From contig CAMOHY010000017.1 of the NCBI GenBank assembly GCA_946615495.1, forward strand, positions 1-16,655: a DNA stretch of 16,655 nt, in the 5' to 3' direction. The position numbers and the translations under genes are program-made. Shown piece by piece: positions 1 to 8,074 of this stretch. The notes under the pieces were generated by a model that saw only the letters and a program-made list of their open reading frames with translations, made no database searches and was not told the DNA's origin. Source of the stretch: an uncultured Clostridia bacterium (GTDB taxonomy: Bacteria; Bacillota; Clostridia; Christensenellales; Aristaeellaceae). How positions within the stretch are numbered: the stretch's first letter is position 1; every line of letters starts with the position of its first letter.

Positions 1-56
1 GTGGGTCAACCCATGCTGCGTTTGTGCGTTTTTTACAGAATGTGAGACAGCGCCTG

Positions 57-348
57 CCATCGAAAGTCTGCAAGCACTCTTTCGATGGAAACATCAATTT
101 ACTGTAAAATGGCATTTCCAGGCAGTTCAGCCTGGAAATGCTCATTTTACGGCCGCAAATTGATAGAGGAAGCAACATTCTGTTGCTCCTCGGACCGGCA
201 AAGCCGGTCCTGCGGATTATTGATGAAAGGGCCAAAGCCCTTTCATCCTTTCCTGGGGTTTGTCGACAGTCTGAACCGTTCTTTGGAGCCCAAAGAGCGG
301 TTCCCCCAATCCCCCTTCCGAGAAAAGCGATAGGGGGTATCCATCGAA
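57..348 (+). repeat. Dense hairpin array: structured RNA or composite intergenic repeat
   Basis: This is non-coding sequence made almost entirely of inverted repeats. Seen directly: 57-66 with 79-88 (10 bp); 93-100 with 157-164 (8 bp), enclosing 104-110 with 144-150 and 112-123 with 130-141 (12 bp, loop AGTTCA); 166-176 with 182-191 (one bulged A); 192-199 with 203-210 (8 bp, AAA loop); 222-232 with 237-247 (11 bp, CAAA loop); 273-286 with 290-303; 311-316 with 332-337. In addition TTCGATGGA at 81-89 is complementary to TCCATCGAA at 340-348 and could close the whole array. The T279/G297 and G111/T142 positions would be G-U pairs in a plus-strand RNA but A-C mismatches on the other strand, which weakly favours a plus-strand transcript. 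I recognise no named RNA family (no RNase P, tmRNA or riboswitch core seen). Short ORFs here are incidental. It may instead be a multi-copy intergenic repeat; a genome search would tell. Confidence 0.7.
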
Positions 349-521
349 TTTTATACTTATATCCTTTCTACTTTTTATAACGTAGTAGGATCAAAACTCC
401 TTTTTCTAAATGAAGATGGCACGAGATTCTGCCAATCTGGTTGGAACCTCGTGCCAAATTTTATAGATTTTCTCTTTGTCTGGTAAATACTTCCTGATTT
501 GGGACAGCCTTTTGTGGAAGG
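349..521. other. AT-rich intergenic stretch with one hairpin
   Basis: There is no gene here. It separates the hairpin array from the end of the secreted-protein gene. It holds an 8-bp stem (GGCACGAG 418-425 with CTCGTGCC 448-455) with a smaller inner CCAA/TTGG stem (432-435 with 441-444). A 6-bp stem (506-511 with 518-523) runs into the stop codon of the gene at 522. Neither hairpin is followed by a proper T-run on the minus strand, so a terminator for the upstream gene is possible but unproven. Confidence 0.5.
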
Positions 522-1622
522 CTATTCTGCCGCTTCCTCCATGATCTCTATGGAATTTAGGAACGCCCGGCCCATTTCCGTGTCGGGGGCGTTTACGGTA
601 TACACCCCGTCCAGGGAAAAATAAGCCTGCATCAAATCCCGCACTTCTCCCAGGGCGGTGCGGTCCGGCCCTTTGGCGGAGAAAGCGTAAACGCCTTCAC
701 AGGCCTGAAACACTGTGTATTCCGCGATGACGCCTTCCTCCTGGTAGCCCTGGGCGGACATTTCGGCAAAGCCCCTCAGGCCATCTTCCTCATCCTCCTC
801 CTCCAGGAAGAGGGAAAGCGGCAGGGCCATGTGCTCTGCGTTCAGGTAGGCGTAATCGGGGGTGAACACATGGGAAAAATAATGCCCCCGTGAGGAATGA
901 TTTTCCGGCGGAACGGGGAAGGTAATTTTCAGCCTGCCCATGGTAACCTCCTCCGGCTGACGGCTGGCAAAAGCCTGCGCCTCCTCAGGCGCTACGGGCC
1001 GCATATCCATTAGCACGGCTTTATTCTCTTCGTCCATTTGGCACATCATCACCACGGCCAGATTCCCGTCAATGAGGGCTTTGCCGCCGTATTCCACACC
1101 CTCCGCATCAGGATAGCGATAGGAAAAGTGCATGACTGGAAGCGCGTTTTCATCCGTGTCATCATCCTTGGGCCGGATGATGTCCACGGTGGGCCTGTCC
1201 GTTAATTCTCCATCATGAATATTCAAATAGAATTGAATCAGGTTTTGCAAGGCGTTCAGCTGGTAATCCGTTTCTATTTCGCCGGGACGGGCTTCCCGCA
1301 TGAGGCTGATGGCGGGAGACACATCGGCGATATGCACCTGAAATTCCGCGCCGCCGCCGCTGCCGCCTACCAGCTGCACCTTGTTTTTCCAGCCCAGAAA
1401 AGCTGTGCCCAATTCCTTGGCGGCCTGCTCGGTCAAATCCGGCTCCCGGATGAGCAGCGGCAGCCCCGGCAGGGTAAAGGAAATGCGGCCCACCATGGAA
1501 CGGAAAAATTCATCCAATTCCACATCCTGTTCCTCTCCCGTGCCCTGCGTTTCTTCCGCGGCGGCCAACGCCGGGGTCAGGCACAGAAGCATGCACAAAA
1601 GCGCAATCAACAGTTTTTTCAT
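522..1622 (-). CDS. Secreted protein of unknown function
   Basis: The protein has 366 residues and I do not recognise a family. It starts with a clear Sec signal peptide: a Lys-Lys pair, a hydrophobic stretch (about residues 4-16), and a likely cleavage site after ALA at residue 20. No lipobox cysteine is seen, so it is probably exported or surface-retained rather than a lipoprotein. The mature part is acidic, with Glu/Asp runs such as EEEDEED. Two segments resemble each other at their starts (GRISFTLPGLP early, GRLKITFPVPP in the second half), suggesting two related domains; this is inference. The ATG at 1622 is preferred over the upstream in-frame GTG at 1643 because GGAGG lies 8 nt before the ATG. 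It is separated from ftsZ by an intrinsic terminator, so it is probably its own transcription unit, although no convincing promoter was found in the 149-bp gap. Confidence 0.8.
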   Translation of the reverse strand: MKKLLIALLCMLLCLTPALAAAEETQGTGEEQDVELDEFFRSMVGRISFTLPGLPLLIREPDLTEQAAKELGTAFLGWKNKVQLVGGSGGGAEFQVHIADVSPAISLMREARPGEIETDYQLNALQNLIQFYLNIHDGELTDRPTVDIIRPKDDDTDENALPVMHFSYRYPDAEGVEYGGKALIDGNLAVVMMCQMDEENKAVLMDMRPVAPEEAQAFASRQPEEVTMGRLKITFPVPPENHSSRGHYFSHVFTPDYAYLNAEHMALPLSLFLEEEDEEDGLRGFAEMSAQGYQEEGVIAEYTVFQACEGVYAFSAKGPDRTALGEVRDLMQAYFSLDGVYTVNAPDTEMGRAFLNSIEIMEEAAE

Positions 1623-1710
1623 ATTGGTTTCCTCCCTTCTCACCTATTATGACGTCGAAAAACAGCCGTTTGTTGCATTGCCACTTCCTTTTTTTGGCTT
1701 ATCTTTTAGC

Positions 1711-1754
1711 TTTTTTCAGTAAAAAAGCTGCCCTTTCATAAAATCAGGGCAGCT
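1711..1754 (-). terminator. Intrinsic terminator after ftsZ
   Basis: A perfect 9-bp stem (AGCTGCCCT at 1726-1734 with AGGGCAGCT at 1746-1754) has an 11-nt loop and, on the minus strand, is followed directly by six T residues (1726-1721). It lies 17 bp past the ftsZ stop codon and marks the end of the cluster's transcript. A second AT-rich 9-bp palindrome (1708-1716 with 1721-1729) overlaps the T-run. Confidence 0.93.
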
Positions 1755-1771
1755 GATAAACGGTTCAGAAA

Positions 1772-3121
<1,350 letters not shown>

Positions 3122-3160
3122 GTTCAAATCCCCCTATGTTCAATATCGGCAGCGGCGCGA

Positions 3161-4336
3161 TCAGCCGCCAAACAAGCTGCGGAAGAAGCCGCCCATGCCA
3201 CCGCCCGCGTGAGCGTTGGCCGTAGTATCAATGAGCAAATCCAGCAGGCCCAGGGCGCTGGAATAGGCGGGGCTGGAAAGCTTCACGGCCTTGCGGGGAA
3301 GCTCCCGCACCGTGCGCTCCATCTTGGCCGCCAAAAACTCCCGTCCGCCCCGGTTGATGGCCAGGCCGCCGCCGGTCAGATATACAGGCGACCACTTGCC
3401 CAGCTTCATGCCGGAATCGATCACCGCGTCCCGGATGGCTTCGCAAATTTCCTCAGCCCTGGGCTCCAGCACTTCTTCCACCTGTTCGCGGGTAAAGGTT
3501 TTGGCGTTGCCCGCCTGGTCCACCCCTTCAAAGGTGGATTGACCGGCGGAAAGGCCATACACATAGCCGCGCTTGATCTGCTCGGCGGATTGCAGCGGCA
3601 CCTCCAGCCCATAGGCCAAGTCGGCCGCGATATGGCCGCCGCCCATGGGAATATTGGTCAGGCTGGTAATGGCGTCGCCCTGCACCACCATCACTTCGGT
3701 GGTCAGGTAGCCGATATCCACCAGCACGGCGCTGCGGTCCCGTTCCTCATCGGGAACGAACAGCATGGCTTGTCCCACCGGCGTGGACAGGCAGCCATTC
3801 ACATTCAGCCCCAGGCTGCGGAAGCGCTCCTGAATATCCTCCAGGAAAAACTGATCGGCAATCACAAAGGAGATCATGGCCCGCAGTTCGTAGCCGTGCA
3901 TGCCCATGGGCTCCAGCGTCTTTTTCCCGTCGTCCACAATAAACCAGGCGGGACTGCGGTGAATGATGCTGCCGCGGATATCGCCCAGCTCCTCCACCGC
4001 TTTATCAAACAGCGCGCCGATATCCCGCTCGGTTACGCGGGGATCGGCCCCCTGCAAATCCACCTTCACTTCCACCGTGCGCACCTGAGAAAAATCCCCC
4101 GGCACGCCTACATACACGTCCCTAAGCCGGGTATGGGATTGTTCCTCCGCCGCTTTCACCGCTTCCGAAATCGCTTCGTTCAGCTGGTCCGGTGCGTTCC
4201 AGCGCCCTTCCAGATATCCGTCATAGATGACTGTGCCGGCGCCTATGATATCGCAGCGCTGCCGTCCGCTGGTTTCGGCAACAAGCGCCACGATCTTGCT
4301 TGTGCCAAAATCGATTGCGGCAACCGTGGTTTTCAT
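3161..4336 (-). CDS. ftsA: Cell division protein FtsA, actin-like membrane anchor of FtsZ
   Basis: Actin-fold ATPase that tethers FtsZ filaments to the membrane and recruits later divisome proteins. The protein has 391 residues, a little shorter than the usual 410-440. Phosphate-1 motif AIDFGTSK is at about 7-14, phosphate-2 region VDIGYLTTEV at 206-215, and adenosine motif YLTGGGLAINRG at 319-330. The C-terminal FFRSLFG (384-390) fits the amphipathic membrane-targeting helix, after a short Gly-rich linker. The phosphate-2 region lacks the usual Gly-Gly-Gly-Thr-Thr run and reads Gly-Tyr-Leu-Thr-Thr. An upstream in-frame TTG (4366) exists, but the ATG at 4336 with AGGGG about 11 nt before it begins at the family's usual N-terminus. 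It sits immediately before ftsZ and has its own promoter. Confidence 0.95.
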   Translation of the reverse strand: MKTTVAAIDFGTSKIVALVAETSGRQRCDIIGAGTVIYDGYLEGRWNAPDQLNEAISEAVKAAEEQSHTRLRDVYVGVPGDFSQVRTVEVKVDLQGADPRVTERDIGALFDKAVEELGDIRGSIIHRSPAWFIVDDGKKTLEPMGMHGYELRAMISFVIADQFFLEDIQERFRSLGLNVNGCLSTPVGQAMLFVPDEERDRSAVLVDIGYLTTEVMVVQGDAITSLTNIPMGGGHIAADLAYGLEVPLQSAEQIKRGYVYGLSAGQSTFEGVDQAGNAKTFTREQVEEVLEPRAEEICEAIRDAVIDSGMKLGKWSPVYLTGGGLAINRGGREFLAAKMERTVRELPRKAVKLSSPAYSSALGLLDLLIDTTANAHAGGGMGGFFRSLFGG

Positions 4337-4427
4337 CCGTCCATCATCCCCTGTTCCTTGGCCCAAAGAAGCATATGCTTTTAAGCCTGAAAAAGCCGAA
4401 AGCGAATTCTCCTACTTCGGTCACTTT

Positions 4428-4456
4428 ATTGTAACCTTTTTGTGATAATTTGGCAA
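4428..4456 (-). promoter_or_regulatory. Sigma-A-type promoter for ftsA-ftsZ
   Basis: On the minus strand, TTGCCA (4456-4451) and TACAAT (4433-4428) are separated by exactly 17 bp, each matching 5 of 6 consensus bases. It lies in the AT-rich 187-bp gap between ftsQ and ftsA, which also holds a T7A7 palindrome (4481-4494). AAAGTG (4427-4422) follows the -10 box directly and resembles a single MraZ half-site. The likely start of transcription is near 4421, about 85 nt before the ftsA ATG. Confidence 0.75.
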
Positions 4457-4523
4457 GTGGAAAACGGAAAAAAGCTCCTATTTTTTTAAAAAAATTTCTC
4501 ATTTTTCATATTTTCATCCAATT

Positions 4524-5336
4524 TTAGGGCGACGCGGGCGTATAAATCACTTCGCCGGGAATGCTTGCTTCCAGCCTGCCGCCCACCTTTCCCATTTCCC
4601 GCAGCCTGTACACCACCGCCCGCACCGTGCCAATTTTTGCCCTTAGCTCGCTCAAATCGCCCAAATGGGCGGTGTACCCATCCCGCGTAACCAAATATAG
4701 GCTTTCCGGATTCGTCACGTTCAATTCGGATATCTCTGAAGAAAAACGCTGCTGCTCCAATTCATCCAGCAATTGCACGTAGGCCTCCATATGGGCGGTG
4801 GACCCCGCAATCATGAAGCGGCCCACCCGCATTTCCTTGGGCTTTAAGCCCGTCACCACGATCATGGCGTCCAAATTGATGCCGGCGGGCGCCTGCTTTT
4901 CGTCCCTGCCCTTGCGCTCCAGCACCATGCCGTCGTCGGCCAGGAAATAATCCGCGCCCATTTCCTGCACCTGCACCATGGGCTGCCGCTCCTCCACGTA
5001 AAGGGTCAGCCTGTCCGGAAAAAACTTTTCCAGGCCCACGAATTTTAGATACCGGTTGCTTTCTATGCCCTGGGCGATCTTTTTTTCATTCACGGAAAAA
5101 TAGCTTACCGGCCGGTCCAATCCCGCGGCCAGAATCACCTCTTCCCCGGAAATGCGCACATTGCCCGACACCATGACCGCTTTGATCTTGAGCAGGCTTT
5201 CATTGAGAATTACCAATATGGCCAGCAAAAGCACCATCACCGCCACCACCGTGACCGCCCCGGAGCGCTTTCGCATGGGGGGCGGCGGGCTGGCGGGCTG
5301 GAAAGGGGCAAAATCCTGAGGCAAAGGCTGAGACAT
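4524..5336 (-). CDS. ftsQ: Cell division protein FtsQ/DivIB
   Basis: Bitopic divisome protein that works with FtsL and FtsB/DivIC to control septal peptidoglycan synthesis. The protein has 270 residues. A short, Pro-rich cytoplasmic N-terminus (1-22) is followed by one membrane segment (about 27-46), an extracytoplasmic POTRA domain (about 50-118, with VSGNVRISGEEVILAAGL near its start and FPDRLTLYVEERQP at its end), and a beta-rich FtsQ/DivIB domain to the C-terminus. Length and order are typical of the Gram-positive form. The ATG at 5336 has GGAGG 11 nt upstream. It lies 44 bp after murA, its common neighbour in Clostridia. Confidence 0.93.
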   Translation of the reverse strand: MSQPLPQDFAPFQPASPPPPMRKRSGAVTVVAVMVLLLAILVILNESLLKIKAVMVSGNVRISGEEVILAAGLDRPVSYFSVNEKKIAQGIESNRYLKFVGLEKFFPDRLTLYVEERQPMVQVQEMGADYFLADDGMVLERKGRDEKQAPAGINLDAMIVVTGLKPKEMRVGRFMIAGSTAHMEAYVQLLDELEQQRFSSEISELNVTNPESLYLVTRDGYTAHLGDLSELRAKIGTVRAVVYRLREMGKVGGRLEASIPGEVIYTPASP

Positions 5337-5380
5337 GGCTTCGTATTCCTCCGTAATGGGCTTATTCGCCGCAATCCGGC

Positions 5381-6646
5381 TTACATTTCGATTCGTTCGA
5401 TTTGGGCGCCGAGATTTTTCAGCGTATTTTCCAGGTGGCTGTAGCCCCGGTCGATGAGCGCGGCGTTCTCCACCACGCTTTCGCCCTGGGCATTCAGGGC
5501 GGCCAGCACCAGGGCGGCCCCGCCCCTCAGGTCGCGGGCGGTCACGTGCATGCCGTGCAGCTTTTCCACGCCCGTCACCACCGCCGTGCGGCCGCTGACC
5601 CGTATCTCAGCGCCCATACGGCACAGGTCCGCCACGTGGGCGAGCCGGTTTTCAAACACGTTTTCCACAATCACCGACGTGCCCTCCGCCGTGCAGGAAA
5701 TGGCCAGCATCTGGGCCTGCATATCGGTGGGAAAGCCAGGGTGGGGCTGGGTTTGGAGGCAGGAAAAGGCGCGCAGCCTGCCCGGCGCGCTCAAAAGAAC
5801 GCGGCCATATTCCTCCGAAACGCTGCAGCCCATTTCCTTCAGCTTTTCCGTAACGGGAATCAGGTCCCAGGGGCGAATGTTGGTCAGCTCCACTTCTCCC
5901 CCGGTTACGGCGGCGGCGCACAGCAGCGTGCCCGCGGCAATGCGGTCCGGAATGGGGGCGTAGGCCGCGCCGTGCAATTTTTCCACGCCTTCCACCTCAA
6001 TGCGCTGGGTGCCCGCGCCGCGGACCTTGCCGCCCATGGCGTTCAGAAAATTCTGCAAATCCTCTATTTCGGGCTCCCGCGCGCCGTGGTGGATGGTGGT
6101 GACGCCCGGCAGCAGCGCCGCGGCCATCATCACATTTTCCGTGGCGCCCACGCTGGGATAGTCAAAGTACACGTCGCCGGAGCGCATGTTTTTCCCATCG
6201 CAGTAAATCACGCCGCCATCCTCCACGATCTTTACCCCCAGGGCGCGCAGGCCCTTCAAATGAAGATCAATGGGCCGCAGGCCGATTTCGCAGCCCCCCG
6301 GATAGGTGACGGTGGCCCGGCGCAGGCGTCCCAGGATGGGCCCCAGCAAAAAAATGGAGGAACGAATCTGCTTGGACAGTTCATCCGGCATTTCCCAGTG
6401 GCGCAGTCCGCCGTTCTCAATGCGCATTACGCCCTTTTCCCATTGGCAGCGGCAGCCCAGCTTTTGCAGAATGCCGGCCATGGCGTGCACATCCCGAATA
6501 TCCGGGCAATCCCGAATCACGGTATCCCCCTGCGGCAGCAGGGACGCCGCCAGGATGGGCAGCACAGCGTTTTTCGCGCCCTCCAGCCGCACCTGGCCCT
6601 GTAATTTTTCGCCGCCCCGCACCCGAAATCCTTCCACGATTTCCAC
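5381..6646 (-). CDS. murA: UDP-N-acetylglucosamine 1-carboxyvinyltransferase MurA
   Basis: Cytoplasmic enzyme that transfers enolpyruvate from phosphoenolpyruvate to UDP-GlcNAc, the first committed step of peptidoglycan synthesis and the target of fosfomycin. The protein has 421 residues, the family's usual length. Lys25-Asn26 (in LEGAKNAVLP) bind substrate. Cys119 in PGGCEIGLRPID is the active-site cysteine, so fosfomycin sensitivity is expected. Asp308 (in FPTDMQAQ) and Arg374 (in DLRGGAALV) match other conserved catalytic residues. The start is GTG at 6646, preceded by an unusual purine-only ribosome-binding region (GAAAGAAGAAAGAAG); a second GTG at 6637 is also possible. The 195-bp gap from ftsW, where murG often lies, holds a large palindrome and a polypurine tract. 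Confidence 0.96.
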   Translation of the reverse strand: MEIVEGFRVRGGEKLQGQVRLEGAKNAVLPILAASLLPQGDTVIRDCPDIRDVHAMAGILQKLGCRCQWEKGVMRIENGGLRHWEMPDELSKQIRSSIFLLGPILGRLRRATVTYPGGCEIGLRPIDLHLKGLRALGVKIVEDGGVIYCDGKNMRSGDVYFDYPSVGATENVMMAAALLPGVTTIHHGAREPEIEDLQNFLNAMGGKVRGAGTQRIEVEGVEKLHGAAYAPIPDRIAAGTLLCAAAVTGGEVELTNIRPWDLIPVTEKLKEMGCSVSEEYGRVLLSAPGRLRAFSCLQTQPHPGFPTDMQAQMLAISCTAEGTSVIVENVFENRLAHVADLCRMGAEIRVSGRTAVVTGVEKLHGMHVTARDLRGGAALVLAALNAQGESVVENAALIDRGYSHLENTLKNLGAQIERIEM

Positions 6647-6671
6647 CTTCTTTCTTCTTTCAGGCTATGCC

Positions 6672-6720
6672 GGAAGGGAGAAAGGGTGAAAAACGAGAAA
6701 GGAAGGAAAAGAAAAGAGAG
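6672..6720. other. Polypurine/polypyrimidine tract in the murA leader
   Basis: On the plus strand 47 of 49 bases are purines (only T6687 and C6694 break the run), so the murA leader RNA would be a long pyrimidine tract. A shorter, opposite tract (pyrimidine on the plus strand, 6647-6662) forms the purine-rich region just before the murA GTG. The two could pair in the RNA and cover the ribosome-binding site; that is inference. Confidence 0.6.
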
Positions 6721-6739
6721 CGGCGTTAACGGAAGTGAA

Positions 6740-6836
6740 CAGCGTGCGGCGTACAGTTTTATTTAGTTTTTTACCTTGGGCCGCGCGCTTGGTGACCGGC
6801 CATAAAACTGTTCGCCGCACGCTGAAAACTGTTCGC
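6740..6836. repeat. Large palindrome with direct repeat between ftsW and murA
   Basis: Positions 6740-6762 are complementary to 6802-6824 in 22 of 23 positions, with a 39-nt loop. In addition a 12-bp direct repeat, AAAACTGTTCGC, occurs at 6804-6815 and 6825-6836, the second copy ending just before the ftsW stop. There is no clear T-run after the stem on the minus strand, so it is not a standard terminator. No flanking target-site duplication is seen. It may act in mRNA processing or stability, or be a small repeat element or scar. Confidence 0.8.
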
Positions 6837-6841
6837 TTTTT

Positions 6842-7969
6842 TTACAAAAGGTTCGTCGCCGCGCTCCTGCTCACGTTGAGCACGATTCCCACCGCCGCCA
6901 TGGTAATGGAAAGAGAGGTGCCGCCCGCGCTGAAAAAGGGCAGGGGCAGGCCTGTGGTGGGCAGGATGCCCACGACCACGCCCATATTGATGAACGCCTG
7001 CACGCAGATCATGCCCACGATGCCCGCCGCCAGCAGGCAGCCGAATTTATCCTCGCAGTGCATGGCGATGCGCATGCCCGCCAAGAGAAAGGCCACGAAC
7101 AGAAGGATCACCGCCAGGCACCCGGCCAGGCCGAAATCCTCCCCCACGATGGCGAAAATAAAATCGCTTTCCGGGTAAGGCAGATACGCGTATTTTTGCC
7201 TGCCCTGCCCCAGCCCCATGCCGAACAGCCCGCCGGAGCCGAACGCGATCAAGGATTGGGACAATTGGTAGCCCTCATCGCTCATTTTGGCGAAGGGATC
7301 GGTAAAGGAAAGCAGGCGTTCCCGCCGGTATTCGGCGCTCCAGGCGTAATACGCCCCCACCGCCAGCCCGCCGCCGCCCAGCGCCAGCATGTGGCGCCAT
7401 TTGGCCCCCGCCAGCATGACCATCAGAACGCTGACGATGATGATGGTGCCGGCGGTGGATAGGTTGGGCTGTTCCAAGATCAGCAAAAACATGATGCCCG
7501 GCACGATGAGCACGGGCAGGATGCCCGTCCAGAGCCGCTTGATTTTTTTGCCCCGCGCCGTCAGCGTCATAGCCATAAACAAAACGGCGGCATACTTGGC
7601 CAGCTCCCCCGGCTGAAAGGACAATGGCCCTAAGGTGAGCCAGCGGCGGGAACCATTGATGGAGGTGCCGATGCCGGGAATGGCTACCAATAAGAGCAGG
7701 GCCAGGCTGACCCCCACGCCTGTCATAACCACCCGCCGCCGCTGCCAAAAGCGGAAAGGCACGCGGGCGGTGACGGCCATGGCCGCAAAGCCCACCCCAG
7801 CGCCGAACAATTGCTTTTTCACTTCGGACAGCGGGTCGCCCCCATCCTGGGCTTTGTAATAGGTGGCGCTGAACAGGGTGAGCAAGCCCAGCATGAGCAG
7901 CATCCCCGTCAGTGTCAACAGCGTTTTATCCACGGGCCTGGGCTTTCTTCGCGGCGCGGTGGCAAGCAT
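6842..7969 (-). CDS. ftsW: FtsW/SpoVE-type SEDS peptidoglycan glycosyltransferase
   Basis: Polytopic membrane enzyme that polymerises lipid II glycan strands at the septum together with its class B PBP partner. The protein has 375 residues with about ten hydrophobic segments. Family signatures: RRWLTLGPLSFQPGELAK (108-125), YPESDFIFAIVGEDFG (about 265-280, Asp269 matching the essential SEDS aspartate), and GILPTTGLPLPFFSAGGTS (334-352). An open frame runs up to an ATG at 8035, but that ATG lies inside a hairpin. The ATG at 7969 is preferred because it starts a normal short cytoplasmic N-terminus and has AGGAAAGG about 11 nt upstream. SpoVE and RodA are close relatives; position inside the dcw cluster with the PBP and FtsL supports a division role. 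Confidence 0.94.
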   Translation of the reverse strand: MLATAPRRKPRPVDKTLLTLTGMLLMLGLLTLFSATYYKAQDGGDPLSEVKKQLFGAGVGFAAMAVTARVPFRFWQRRRVVMTGVGVSLALLLLVAIPGIGTSINGSRRWLTLGPLSFQPGELAKYAAVLFMAMTLTARGKKIKRLWTGILPVLIVPGIMFLLILEQPNLSTAGTIIIVSVLMVMLAGAKWRHMLALGGGGLAVGAYYAWSAEYRRERLLSFTDPFAKMSDEGYQLSQSLIAFGSGGLFGMGLGQGRQKYAYLPYPESDFIFAIVGEDFGLAGCLAVILLFVAFLLAGMRIAMHCEDKFGCLLAAGIVGMICVQAFINMGVVVGILPTTGLPLPFFSAGGTSLSITMAAVGIVLNVSRSAATNLL

Positions 7970-8027
7970 GGTCTTATCCGCCTTTCCTATTCCGTATGCT
8001 CCTCCTCCGTGCCCAAAGACAGCATAA

Positions 8028-8049
8028 AGGCGCATCCGAAAATGCGCCT
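8028..8049 (-). other. Hairpin between murD and ftsW
   Basis: A perfect 8-bp stem (AGGCGCAT 8028-8035 with ATGCGCCT 8042-8049) has a 6-nt loop and lies 25 bp past the murD stop. On the minus strand it is followed by only three T residues (TTTATGC), so it would be a weak terminator at most. It could act as an attenuator or RNA-stability element that lowers ftsW-murA-ftsQ relative to the genes before it. Confidence 0.6.
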
Positions 8050-8074
8050 CGCTGCTCTTTTGCTTCTGTACCGT

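Noticed and set aside
57..348. CRISPR array
   Set aside because: The repeated units are inverted, not direct, and the hairpins differ in sequence, so there is no repeat-spacer pattern.
85..380. Short plus-strand open frames inside the hairpin array
   Set aside because: The sequence is explained by inverted repeats. The two frames overlap each other and show no protein features or clear ribosome-binding site.
1646..1675. Promoter for the secreted-protein gene (CATAAT at 1651-1646)
   Set aside because: The -10 candidate matches 5 of 6 bases but nothing close to TTGACA lies 16-18 bp upstream, and the site is very close to the ribosome-binding site.
5402..6604. 400-codon open frame on the plus strand opposite murA
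   Set aside because: Shadow frame of murA without domain signatures.
6740..6824. Insertion sequence or transposon ends
   Set aside because: The arms are only 39 nt apart, with no transposase and no visible target-site duplication. It is kept as a palindrome of unknown nature.
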